A stretch of 64,000 nt of DNA from Clostridia bacterium (GTDB lineage Bacteria; Bacillota; Clostridia; Oscillospirales; Acutalibacteraceae), in assembly GCA_017410585.1 (NCBI GenBank), contig JAFQQM010000009.1:1-64000 (forward strand). The letters are read 5' to 3'. The notes beneath the pieces were generated by a model. The model had not been told where the DNA came from. It ran no database searches and saw only the letters and a list, made by a program, of their open reading frames with translations. Position numbers and translations under genes: made by a program. The stretch's first letter is position 1, and each line of letters starts with the position of its first letter. Shown one piece after another: positions 25,268 through 33,286 of this stretch.

Positions 25268-26531
25268 CGGAATTATCCTCCTTTCCGTTGTCGGTAGATG
25301 TTATTTTTGCATAAGCTCCCGCGTTCCCAAGAGGGAGCATATTGCCGTTAATAAGATAGAGGTCGCCGCCGTCCTCTGCGGGAATGCGGTCAAGGTTCTC
25401 AAGTTCACGGATATCGTTTGCGGACATCCATCCGTTCTGCCTTGCGATGGAATAACCGTTCATACGGCTTACGTAATCGCCACGAAGCAGACCTTCAAGA
25501 TTGAACTTGACGAAATATTCCTTTTTCTCCTCTGCTGAAAAGAGCGCACGTGCGATGGATTGCTCCCACCGAATGACCCAAGGGTCAAGGGTGTATTTTA
25601 CGAACTCCAAGGACTGTTGCTCTATATTAGAAAAGCTCGACTTTTCAAGGTCACCCACCATATGAGGAGGAACTCTGAAAATACGAGCAATTTCGTTTAT
25701 TTGGAATTTACGGGTCTCAAGGAACTGTGCTTGGTCGGGAGAGATAGAAATAGGTGTATATTTCATACCTTCCTCAAGCACTGCGACCTTTCCTGAATTA
25801 CCGCTGCCACCGAACTGACTCTGCCAAGCTTCACGGACTCTTGTGGGGTCTTTGATAGTGCCGGGATGTTCAAGCACACCAGAAGGCGCGGCACCGTTAG
25901 CAAAGAACTTTGCGCCATACTCCTCACAAGCAATAGCCATACCGATTGCGTTCTTCGCCATTGCGATAGGACTATATCCGACAAGACCATCAAAGCCCAG
26001 TCCGGGAATATGAAGAACGTCACTAGGTTTTAAGGTTACCGAGCCGTTTTCCATCGTTGGCGCTTCCTCGGTGGAACGTGTATAGGTATAATAAAGTTTT
26101 CCGTTCTCATCACGGTCAACCGACATCTTGTTAGGCATCAAAGGATACAGTGCTATGACCTCACCTTTGCCGTTTCGGATAATTTGCGCATACGCATTGC
26201 CCCAAAGCAAAAGATGTGTCATAAGCGTCTCCCTGAAAACAAAACTTGACATTTCAGGGTTCGGTTCATCGTGGAGAAGTAAATAAAGCGGATGGTCGAG
26301 AGCTTTTTCTTTACTCCCATCCTCTTTGTATCTGTAAAGGTGGAGTGGCAACCCTGCGATTGCCTCCGCCAAAATACGGACACAAGAATAAACAGCCGTC
26401 ATTTGCATCGCAGACCGTTCGGTTACGGGTTTTCCTGCGGTGCTGCCGCCCATATAAAAAGCATAGGCACTGCCAGCCGTACTGTTTTTAGGCTTATCCC
26501 TAGAACGGAACAGCCCTGAAAATAATCCCAT
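25185..26531 (-). CDS. Portal protein (HK97 type)
   Basis: 448 residues from ATG 26529-26531, with GGAGG seven bases before it. Features: RSAMQMTAVYSCVRILAEAIAGLPLHLY, HLLLWGNAYAQIIRNGKGEV, and IARIFRVPPHMVGDLE, all typical of portals of the HK97 group. It forms the dodecameric ring for DNA passage. The acidic C-terminal tail (about 410-448) overlaps the protease gene by 83 bases. It follows a PAPS-reductase-like gene that is not usual at this place. Confidence 0.93.
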   Translation of the reverse strand: MGLFSGLFRSRDKPKNSTAGSAYAFYMGGSTAGKPVTERSAMQMTAVYSCVRILAEAIAGLPLHLYRYKEDGSKEKALDHPLYLLLHDEPNPEMSSFVFRETLMTHLLLWGNAYAQIIRNGKGEVIALYPLMPNKMSVDRDENGKLYYTYTRSTEEAPTMENGSVTLKPSDVLHIPGLGFDGLVGYSPIAMAKNAIGMAIACEEYGAKFFANGAAPSGVLEHPGTIKDPTRVREAWQSQFGGSGNSGKVAVLEEGMKYTPISISPDQAQFLETRKFQINEIARIFRVPPHMVGDLEKSSFSNIEQQSLEFVKYTLDPWVIRWEQSIARALFSAEEKKEYFVKFNLEGLLRGDYVSRMNGYSIARQNGWMSANDIRELENLDRIPAEDGGDLYLINGNMLPLGNAGAYAKITSTDNGKEDNSDEETPSTEVLEVEERSGKRITRNRKSP

Positions 26532-26533
26532 AA

Positions 26534-27304
26534 TCAATCCTCCTTTAGTTTTTCTCTCAAGGCATTAAAAAACGCCTTACCTTTGATGGGGAGTCCTTTT
26601 GCAAGGCACTCTTCTTCAAACGCAAAGCGCGTATCAAGTTGTTTGACGGAGTAGTTTTTAAGGTAGGTGCGCCACGTTTTCTCGTCCCACTCTCCGAGCT
26701 TTTTCCAAAGCTGTGGGAAGTGTTTACGCAGTTTGCGTAACTCTTCAAAGGACTGTAACGGACAGCACCAACAAGACACCCTATGGAAGATGTCATAAAG
26801 CCCATCCCAATCGAAGCCCCTCTCCTTGCAAAAAGCAAGGCAGTCCGCTTCGGTCATACCCCAATCTACTAAAGGATAGTTGAATCCTCTAATGCGTTCA
26901 GGCTCGTCGGCAGCGATTCCTATGTACTGAACAAGGGTATATTCTTTTGCGATATCGTGTAGATGTTTGTCGATAACGCGCTGTTTAAGGATTGCCGTAC
27001 ACCAACGATTGCGGGGACCACTCCAACTGTAACCCTTGCGACCGATAAGCTCCGGATTCTTGCGTTTCGGCATATGCTCAAGCAAAAGGTACTCAAAATC
27101 CTTATCCGATTTGAGCCTTGTGATGGGCTTGCCGATATACTTTTCGAGTTTATCTATGTGTCGGTACATAGCATCAAACTCTAGTCCCGTGTCGCAGAAA
27201 AGGATAATATCTACAGGTCTGCCTTCTTCAATCAGCCGAAGCAGCATAGCCGTAGAGTCCTTGCCCCCGGACAGAGACACTACGTGTTTTATAGGTTTTT
27301 CCAT
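26534..27304 (-). CDS. PAPS reductase-like PP-loop protein
   Basis: 256 residues. SGGKDSTAMLLRL (13-25) is the PP-loop ATP-binding motif of the adenine nucleotide alpha hydrolase group. Later motifs NRWCTAILKQ and SCWCCPLQS supply cysteines (about 105 and 180) typical of the PAPS reductase/DndC-like branch. In phages such proteins have been linked, without firm proof, to nucleotide or DNA modification. Here it sits between the large terminase and portal genes, ATG 27302-27304 with GGAGG upstream. There is no dnd gene nearby. Confidence 0.85.
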   Translation of the reverse strand: MEKPIKHVVSLSGGKDSTAMLLRLIEEGRPVDIILFCDTGLEFDAMYRHIDKLEKYIGKPITRLKSDKDFEYLLLEHMPKRKNPELIGRKGYSWSGPRNRWCTAILKQRVIDKHLHDIAKEYTLVQYIGIAADEPERIRGFNYPLVDWGMTEADCLAFCKERGFDWDGLYDIFHRVSCWCCPLQSFEELRKLRKHFPQLWKKLGEWDEKTWRTYLKNYSVKQLDTRFAFEEECLAKGLPIKGKAFFNALREKLKED

Positions 27305-27313
27305 CGTTCCTCC

Positions 27314-28912
27314 TTAAATAAACAAAAGCCCACGATTATCGTAGACACTAGCGCTTGAATCATTACCGCAACGTATAGCACGGTCAAGCGCCATAATTGT
27401 GGCAACGGCTCCGTCTATCTTTTCCGTAGACTTTTCCTTGTCGGGCTTTATATTGCCCGCCGGGTCGGTTCTTATATAAATGTTATCCATCATCCAACGA
27501 AGGACGGGATGCCCACCGTGGGCGATTTTTTCGCCCAACACGAGGTTCATAAGCTCCTTGGTAGGTGGACTCATATCCTTAAAGCCCTGCCCAAAGGGAA
27601 CAACGGTAAAGCCCATACCTTCAAGGTTCTGAACCATCTGTACCGCACCCCAACGGTCAAAGGCAATTTCACGGATGTTATATTTCTCTCCGAGGCGCTC
27701 TATAAATTTTTCGATGTATCCGTAGTGGATAACGTTACCTTCGGTGGTCTGCAAATATTCCTGTCGTTCCCAAAGGTCGTATGGCACGTGGTCGCGCCGA
27801 ACACGAAGCTCAAGGCAGTCCTCGGGAATCCAAAAATAAGGTAAAACCACATAGCGGTCATCTTCATCGGTAGGTGGAAATACAAGCACAAAGGCTGTAA
27901 TGTCCGTTGTGGACGAAAGGTCAAGTCCGCCATAGCACACACGCCCTTCGAGTTCGTCAATATCGGTAGCAAAGGCGCATTTATCCCATTTTTCCATAGG
28001 CATCCAACGCACCGCTTGCTTCACCCATTGATTAAGGCGGAGTTGCCTGAACGAGTTTTCCTCTGCCGGGTTCTGCTTTGCGGACTCACAGGCGGCACGG
28101 ACTTTTTCCACCGCTACCGTTACTCCAAGGGAAGGGTTCGCTTTTTTCCACACTTTCGGATCTGTCCAATCGTCCCCCTCATCTGCGCCATAAATTACGG
28201 GATAGAATGTTGGGTCGATTTTTCTGCCTTCAAGGATGTCCTTGGCCTTTTGGTGTGTTTCATAGCAGATGGACTTCGTGTCCGTACCTGCCGTGGTTAT
28301 AAGAAAGTACAAGGGTTGCATACGGGCATCACCAGAACCCTTGGTCATAACATCAAAGAGCTTTCGGTTCGGTTGGGTGTGAAGCTCATCGAAAACGACA
28401 CCATGGATATTGAAGCCGTGCTTGGAATAAGCCTCGGCAGAGAGAACTTGATAAAAACTGTTCGTAGGCAAGAACTGTATGCGCTTTGCCGCCGTTAGTA
28501 TTTTCACTCGTTTTGCAAGCGCAGGACACATACGCACCATATCTGCCGCCACCTCAAAAACGATTGAGGCTTGTTGGCGGTCTGCGGCACAACCATATAC
28601 TTCTGCTCGTTCCTCACCGTCGCCACAGCATAATAAAAGGGCAACCGCAGCCGCAAGCTCGGATTTGCCCATTTTCTTCGGTATTTCGATGTAGGCGGTG
28701 TTGAACTGTCTGTAGCCGTTGGGCTTCAGAATGCCGAAAAGGTCACGGATAATCTGCTCTTGCCAGTCTAGGAGCTTGAACGGTTTTCCCGCCCACGTGC
28801 CTTTGGTGTGGCATAAGCACTCAATAAAGTTTACGGCATAATCGGCAGCCTCTTTATCGTATCGTGAGTCCTTTGCTTTGAATTTTGTAGGTTTATATTT
28901 TTTCGTTGCGAT
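27314..28912 (-). CDS. Terminase large subunit
   Basis: About 532 residues. ATPase: IPKKMGKSELAAAVA (Walker A type) and VVFDELHTQ (Walker B). Nuclease: GGLDLSSTTDITAFV, AFDRWGA and KIDGAVATIMALD. It packages DNA into proheads. The start is odd: GGAGG at 28920-28924 is followed after eight bases by ATC (28910-28912), which would give the sequence MATKKYKPTKF. Upstream in-frame ATGs exist but lie across a terminator hairpin and give a non-protein-like N-terminus. ATC initiation or a point change is inferred. Confidence 0.92.
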   Translation of the reverse strand: MATKKYKPTKFKAKDSRYDKEAADYAVNFIECLCHTKGTWAGKPFKLLDWQEQIIRDLFGILKPNGYRQFNTAYIEIPKKMGKSELAAAVALLLCCGDGEERAEVYGCAADRQQASIVFEVAADMVRMCPALAKRVKILTAAKRIQFLPTNSFYQVLSAEAYSKHGFNIHGVVFDELHTQPNRKLFDVMTKGSGDARMQPLYFLITTAGTDTKSICYETHQKAKDILEGRKIDPTFYPVIYGADEGDDWTDPKVWKKANPSLGVTVAVEKVRAACESAKQNPAEENSFRQLRLNQWVKQAVRWMPMEKWDKCAFATDIDELEGRVCYGGLDLSSTTDITAFVLVFPPTDEDDRYVVLPYFWIPEDCLELRVRRDHVPYDLWERQEYLQTTEGNVIHYGYIEKFIERLGEKYNIREIAFDRWGAVQMVQNLEGMGFTVVPFGQGFKDMSPPTKELMNLVLGEKIAHGGHPVLRWMMDNIYIRTDPAGNIKPDKEKSTEKIDGAVATIMALDRAIRCGNDSSASVYDNRGLLFI

Positions 28913-28935
28913 AACGGCTACCTCCTTTTTTTGTA

Positions 28936-28959
28936 ATAAAAAAACAGCCCATCGGCTGT
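28936..28959 (-). terminator. Small terminator before the terminase gene
   Basis: ACAGCC and GGCTGT (28944-28959) form a six-base stem with a CATC loop, followed on the minus strand by seven T. It lies between the zinc-ribbon gene and the large terminase, so it may attenuate entry into the structural genes. Confidence 0.7.
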
Positions 28960-29005
28960 AACGAGGAACAGAGCCTCTCGGCTCCATCCCAAGGGTATTA
29001 TATTT
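28936..29005 (-). ncRNA. Possible small structured leader before terL
   Basis: On the minus strand two stems can form in a row: GGAGCC/GGCTC-type near 28968-28985 and the terminator stem at 28944-28959. A TATAAT-like hexamer lies at 28987-28992 without a clear -35. It may be a short terminated RNA or just a leader. No family is recognised and no folding energy was calculated. Confidence 0.3.
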
Positions 29006-29010
29006 TGGGG

Positions 29011-29271
29011 TTAAAGTTCGCTGAAGAATGCGTGACCGAAAAGCTCTCGGCAATCTGCGCAAAGAACATCGTCATCGGTGCCTTTTGCGATGCCGCCGCA
29101 GTATTTGCAAAGGTGATGGGTCTTTGCGTCAACGACCTTTGTGATTTTCTCGTCTGGGTAGTGCTTTTGGCAAAGGCGCACCCAAACCTCCTCGGGGTAA
29201 TCAAGTGTTTTTTGGAAACCAAGCTCCAAGATGGCTTTTTCGCCAACCGCAAAAATTCTGTTCGTTTTCAA
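29011..29271 (-). CDS. Small zinc-ribbon protein
   Basis: 86 residues from a TTG start (29269-29271) with AGGAGAC six bases upstream. The end holds a zinc-ribbon: CKYCG and CADC (near residues 58 and 75), preceded by histidines. It lies upstream of terL in an operon of small phage proteins. DNA-binding or a role in packaging is possible; no family name is supported. The in-frame ATG upstream would sit inside the previous gene. Confidence 0.6.
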   Translation of the reverse strand: MKTNRIFAVGEKAILELGFQKTLDYPEEVWVRLCQKHYPDEKITKVVDAKTHHLCKYCGGIAKGTDDDVLCADCRELFGHAFFSEL

Positions 29272-29290
29272 CGTTTGTCTCCTTTTGGCT

Positions 29291-29551
29291 TTATTTTTGA
29301 CGCATACACCACTCGATGGCGTGTCCGCTATCCTCGAACTCTTCCTTTGCCTCGGCAATCAAGGAAAGTCTACACTCGATATCTCCGAGTCCTGTTTCTT
29401 CGGGGTCATCGATAAACTCGTATACTCTAGCGGAAAATCCGCCCTTCCAAGTAAGGTCTGTGTGGAAAACTCGGTCGCCGTATTTTATGACTGCACCATA
29501 GGTGGGGTTGGTCTCGAGTGCAAGGTGTTCCATCGTTGTGAAAATGTCCAT
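29291..29551 (-). CDS. Phage protein of unknown function
   Basis: 86 residues starting MDIFTTMEHLALETNPTY, from ATG 29549-29551 with GGGG upstream. It has alternating strands early and a helical acidic stretch (EAKEEFEDSGHAIEW) late. No motif is recognised. It belongs to the group of small genes between the copy C promoter and the large terminase. Confidence 0.6.
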   Translation of the reverse strand: MDIFTTMEHLALETNPTYGAVIKYGDRVFHTDLTWKGGFSARVYEFIDDPEETGLGDIECRLSLIAEAKEEFEDSGHAIEWCMRQK

Positions 29552-29564
29552 TCTTGCTACCCCC

Positions 29565-29756
29565 TTAAATGCTTGCGCCCCATGCAATTTTCTTCTCAAG
29601 TCTCTTTGCTCTCATGTCCGTGCAAAGCTCGGTGAACTGTGCGTGGGTAAGTTTGTAAGCACTGTAGGCTTGGCAAATTGCGATGTGTGCGTCGATAAGG
29701 TCGTTCTGCGTTCTGATGTTTGCTACTTGGTTTTTGAAGTTTTTGTAGGTTGTCAT
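29565..29756 (-). CDS. Small phage protein, helical
   Basis: 63 residues, starting MTTYKNFKNQVANIRTQ, all helical, ATG 29754-29756 with GGAGG eight bases upstream. It is the first gene after promoter copy C (29789-29817). No domain is recognised. Confidence 0.6.
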   Translation of the reverse strand: MTTYKNFKNQVANIRTQNDLIDAHIAICQAYSAYKLTHAQFTELCTDMRAKRLEKKIAWGASI

Positions 29757-29783
29757 TTAGAATGTCCTCCGTTCCTTTTGTTG

Positions 29784-29825
29784 TACACATATTATCATAC
29801 TATCACACTTATATCCAGTCATTTT
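29784..29825 (-). promoter_or_regulatory. Conserved phage promoter, copy C
   Basis: Minus strand: -35 TGGATA (29812-29817), 17-base spacer, -10 TAATAT (29789-29794). It shares TGACTGGATATA and TAATATGTG with copies A and B but differs in the spacer. It drives the gene group at 29756 down to the terminase and probably the late genes. Confidence 0.7.
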
Positions 29826-29877
29826 GCGATAATATAGTACACAAATATATGCGTTAAAAATTGTGTACTTTACGGCA

Positions 29878-30060
29878 TCATTCCGTCTTACCCGTAAGGA
29901 TGAATTGCACATATTCCTTGCGGTGTTCTTCGATAAAAATCACCAGTTCGTAGTAATTCATATCGTTGGCAAGCTTCTGAACCATAATAGTGTCAAACAT
30001 ATTCGTAAGACCCGTTGCTTGTATAGCTAAAATCTGTTCACGAACCTTATCACTCATCAT
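29878..30060 (-). CDS. DUF5049-like small protein
   Basis: 60 residues: SDKVREQILAIQATGLTNMFDT, then helix with NYYELVIFIEEHRKEYVQFI. This pattern matches a small Clostridia phage and plasmid protein family that I know as DUF5049. Its start ATG overlaps the stop of the DUF4314-like gene. Function is unknown. It is the last gene of the operon beginning at 30983. Confidence 0.7.
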   Translation of the reverse strand: MMSDKVREQILAIQATGLTNMFDTIMVQKLANDMNYYELVIFIEEHRKEYVQFILTGKTE

Positions 30061-30286
30061 CTGCCACCACCCTGCAAGCATCCTCGCCGAATACCACGGC
30101 AAGGGACGAGCCTATGTCCCACCTTACGTGAATTGAGCCTGCATCGTCAACAAACTGAACTGTGCCACGAGTGCCGGGGATAAGGTCGGTTCTGTAAGGG
30201 TCATTCATTTTAGTAAGCTCCACACGGCTGCCCGTGGGATACTCCTTGCGGAGCCTTTCAAGAGTTTCTTTGCTAACTCCGAACAT
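30050..30286 (-). CDS. DUF4314-like small protein
   Basis: 78 residues from ATG 30284-30286 (GGAGG nearby). A compact beta-fold: GSRVELTKMNDPYRTDLIPG, then GTVQFVDDAGSIHVRWDIGSSL. The pattern is that of DUF4314 proteins, small beta-barrels in Firmicutes phages and plasmids. Function unknown; overlaps the following gene by 11 bases. Confidence 0.72.
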   Translation of the reverse strand: MFGVSKETLERLRKEYPTGSRVELTKMNDPYRTDLIPGTRGTVQFVDDAGSIHVRWDIGSSLAVVFGEDACRVVADDE

Positions 30287-30287
30287 A

Positions 30288-30983
30288 TTATTTATCCTCC
30301 TTTGCGCCACTCTTAAATGCGGAAGAACCCGTAAGGTTACGGAGCAGAATTTTGCGTTCCGCCTTGAACTCCTCGCCTATGAAACCAAGGCGGAGAAGAA
30401 AGCAGCGGAATGCGTATTTTTCGTTGTCCACCTCTTTTTCCTTTGCGGTGATGCGTTTCTGCGTTCTTGCCATTTCGCAAAGTGCCGTAATAAAATGCAT
30501 GTACGCTTGTACCTCTTGGGGGTCTGCGTAAGGACGGAACCAAGGGAAATCGATGCGGTTGCCGAGTCGGTTGATTGGAAGCGCCTCCGCACCCAAGGCT
30601 TTCTTAATAAGGTTGCCCTTGGCATCGATAATGGCTTGAAGGTTTGCAAGGGAGCTTTCGGTGAACCCCGATGCGGGAAGCTGAATGCTTATCCCCGAGA
30701 GGTCACCGATAACGTTGTCAGTGCTATCGGTGTCATCCTCTTCGGTGTGGCTCTGGTCGATGTCGAAGCCTTCATCGTAGATGTGTTCGAGCAAGCGCTC
30801 AACCACCGCGCTATCAAGCATATCGCTGAAGGTAAGGCTTCCTCTTTTTTCTACCGTGAAGCGCCCGATTTCGTATGCAAATGTGGGTGCGCCGCAGTAG
30901 TGAACATCCTCTCCGAGCCACTCTGCAATGGTTTTTACGAGCCGTTTGCGTTCAGCGCCTTGGGCGTTGATTGTGATTGTCAT
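30288..30983 (-). CDS. Phage/plasmid accessory protein of unknown function
   Basis: 231 residues starting MTITINAQGAERKRLVKTI. It resembles proteins often labelled virulence protein in Clostridia mobile elements, a label with no proven function: an N-terminal domain (about 1-80), an acidic linker (TEEDDTDSTDN), and a helical C-terminal domain. It is the first gene after promoter copy B and has GGAGG before ATG 30981-30983. Sequence shows no catalytic motif. Confidence 0.65.
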   Translation of the reverse strand: MTITINAQGAERKRLVKTIAEWLGEDVHYCGAPTFAYEIGRFTVEKRGSLTFSDMLDSAVVERLLEHIYDEGFDIDQSHTEEDDTDSTDNVIGDLSGISIQLPASGFTESSLANLQAIIDAKGNLIKKALGAEALPINRLGNRIDFPWFRPYADPQEVQAYMHFITALCEMARTQKRITAKEKEVDNEKYAFRCFLLRLGFIGEEFKAERKILLRNLTGSSAFKSGAKEDK

Positions 30984-31006
30984 AAAAATGACCTCCTTTG
31001 TTTTAT

Positions 31007-31050
31007 TTGGTAGTCACATATTACCTCTAAAACAGATATATATCCAGTCA
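31007..31050 (-). promoter_or_regulatory. Conserved phage promoter, copy B
   Basis: Minus strand: -35 TGGATA (31041-31046), 17-base spacer, -10 TAATAT (31018-31023). Bases 31007-31044 equal 5067-5104, and extending the match to 31050 gives one difference in 44. It drives the operon from 30983. The shared spacer and flanks point to common control of the recombinase and the early or middle genes. Confidence 0.8.
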
Positions 31051-31087
31051 TTTTCGACATCTTTTCGGTAGAAAATGATACGATTAT

Positions 31088-33286
31088 TTAAGGCTGATTA
31101 TGTGTACAGTACACAATGCCCGCAAGTACGAAAAATACGCACGGAAGAGCTACGCCGTTACCCCAAAGTTTATACTCGGCAGAGTCGGTGTGAGGGCTTT
31201 CGAGCCATCTTCTGACTTGCTTTTCTGTCTTGGGTTTGCACGTTCCGATAACCCTTGCGTATGTATCCCACACCTCTACCCAAAAGGTAACTTCCTCTTC
31301 GGTAGGATTCGGTGTTCCAAGGTCGCGGCACCAATGGTCCGGGAACCCCTGAAGCCTAGCGCACTCCGTAGGAGTGAGTCTGCGAACTGTATAGCTCGAA
31401 TCCATCACTCCGTTGTGGTGACCGGGGCAAGAGCCGTTGACGAGAGTATTGCCGCAATCCTCAAGGAAATACTGCCCAAGGTCACGGGAAGCGGACGGGT
31501 CAAAGCCATAAGGCAGCGCCACAGCACCCGGACCTTTTGCCACAAGGGTCGGCTGACTTTCCTCACGAACACTAGGTGTGAACTGTGCGTTTTTGCCTTG
31601 ATTGAAAGCATCTCTGCCGATGCCGTAACAGACCACATTCGGGTCTTTATAATCCCTTGCCATAAGGGTTGGAGAACACTCCTCGTCCACCTGCGTAAAA
31701 CTGCCCGTGGTCATTCCGAAAACTGCGTGGCGGTCAATGGTGTTAAGCGTAAAGGAAACGTCCTCGCTGACCCCATCCCCTTGGGGACCGTTCGTATCCT
31801 TGCGCCCAATCATAGAGCCTTGCAGACAAACCGCAGGCTCACCGCCGTGGGTACAAGTAAGGGTCGGTGCTTTTTCTTCGGTAACGTTGCAAGCGGACTT
31901 ACCACCGCCTTGGTCGATACAGACAACAGCGATGCCTCCTTGATTGCAAGAGGGATTACCACCGTTTGCGTCAATGGTGCGAGAGGTTTCAGCTTCGTAG
32001 ATTCCGCTGTGGGGATTGCTCGATTTCATTGCGTTGCTATCTGCGGAACTGATGCCGAAAGGCTGAAGGACACAGTTGAAGTTGTCCTTGTCGGGCATTC
32101 GCTGATTGCCCCCGGCATTCTGCTTGGTGAGCGTAGGCGCTACTTGCTTTCCATCCCACGTTGAAGGTGTATTCATAACGAGAGGGACATTGTTGCCGCC
32201 CGTTCCCATACGGGAAGAGAGGGTCTGTACTTTTCCGTCCTCCTCAATTTTGATGCGACCATCATTGGGGTGATTTTCAAGCGCCAACGTTGCAGGCACA
32301 ACACCGCTACGGAGCGTAGGCGCACATTCTTTTTCATAACCGATGCTACGGCTTTTAGAAGAATGCTCGGTACAAAAGCCTGCCGATTCAACAACGCAAG
32401 GCGGATGATGTGCTTCTGCTCGAAGGGTACAAGTTACATCCTCCGTCACATCCATACGATTGCCGCCTTGGTCGTTTAGAACCACACCGTTGCGCCCCGT
32501 GGACATTCCACAGTTCACACCGAGGGTTGCGGCTTTATCTCCCGTTAAGTCTGCGTTGTAGCCGTCAATGCCGATGCCTGTCGCTCTAGGGCTACCTTCA
32601 GTATCGTTGGCAGTTCTTTGCCACGAACGGAAGCTCTGCGGAGAATACCTTGACAAGCCCTCGGACTTAAATAATACGTCTGGGGCACTCCCACCTGCAA
32701 AATCTGCGACAAGAAAGATGCGGCGTCTGCGTTGGGGGACTCCCCAATATTGAGCGTCGAGAGTTCGGTATGCCAAGCTCCATCCGTCTCCCAAGTAGAG
32801 GTCTGCGTAAGGCCATCCCCCTTCTGTAGGCGGAGGCACCTCGGCATTCTCTTCGACGATACCGATGACCGCTTCAAGGACGGCTTTGAAATCTTGTCCT
32901 CCGTTGGAAGAGAAGGCGCCGGGGACATTCTCCCAAACGATGTATCTTGGATATTTTCCATTTGTTGCACTCCTCATTTCTTTAATAATACGGACGGCTT
33001 CGTAAAAGAGAGACGACCTTGAGCCGTCGAGTCCACTCCGCTTTCCCGCCACAGACATATCTTGACAGGGAGAGCCGAATGTAATAATATCTACGGGTTC
33101 AATTTTGCCGCCGTCCATAGCGGAAATATCTCCGTAATGCTTCATAAAAGGTAGTCGCTTGGTCGTAACTCTTACGGCAAAAGGCTCAACCTCAGAAGCC
33201 CAAACGGGAGTGATGCCAACAAGCATCCCCGCGAGTGGGAAGCCTCCCGAGCCATCGAACAAGCTACCAAGTTTAAGATTCTGCAT
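31088..33286 (-). CDS. Multispecific DNA cytosine-5 methyltransferase
   Basis: 732 residues, far above the usual 330-450. Motif I DGSGGFPLAG (11-20), catalytic GSPCQDMS (C74), ENV (119-121), QRRRR (185-189), motif IX RRLTPTECARLQGFP (635-649) and GNGVALP (709-715) are all present. Between 250 and 620 lie about eleven repeated modules with a TL or TI pair (for example PTLRSGVV, PTLTKQN, PTLTCTHG, PTLVAKG). TL/V-centred modules are known as target recognition units in multispecific phage enzymes. It overlaps the ParB-methyltransferase gene by 14 bases. It probably protects phage DNA from restriction. Confidence 0.9.
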   Translation of the reverse strand: MQNLKLGSLFDGSGGFPLAGMLVGITPVWASEVEPFAVRVTTKRLPFMKHYGDISAMDGGKIEPVDIITFGSPCQDMSVAGKRSGLDGSRSSLFYEAVRIIKEMRSATNGKYPRYIVWENVPGAFSSNGGQDFKAVLEAVIGIVEENAEVPPPTEGGWPYADLYLGDGWSLAYRTLDAQYWGVPQRRRRIFLVADFAGGSAPDVLFKSEGLSRYSPQSFRSWQRTANDTEGSPRATGIGIDGYNADLTGDKAATLGVNCGMSTGRNGVVLNDQGGNRMDVTEDVTCTLRAEAHHPPCVVESAGFCTEHSSKSRSIGYEKECAPTLRSGVVPATLALENHPNDGRIKIEEDGKVQTLSSRMGTGGNNVPLVMNTPSTWDGKQVAPTLTKQNAGGNQRMPDKDNFNCVLQPFGISSADSNAMKSSNPHSGIYEAETSRTIDANGGNPSCNQGGIAVVCIDQGGGKSACNVTEEKAPTLTCTHGGEPAVCLQGSMIGRKDTNGPQGDGVSEDVSFTLNTIDRHAVFGMTTGSFTQVDEECSPTLMARDYKDPNVVCYGIGRDAFNQGKNAQFTPSVREESQPTLVAKGPGAVALPYGFDPSASRDLGQYFLEDCGNTLVNGSCPGHHNGVMDSSYTVRRLTPTECARLQGFPDHWCRDLGTPNPTEEEVTFWVEVWDTYARVIGTCKPKTEKQVRRWLESPHTDSAEYKLWGNGVALPCVFFVLAGIVYCTHNQP

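Noticed and set aside
28913..29062. N-terminal extension of the large terminase
   Set aside because: It runs through a terminator hairpin and the end of another gene, and the encoded residues do not look like a folded segment.
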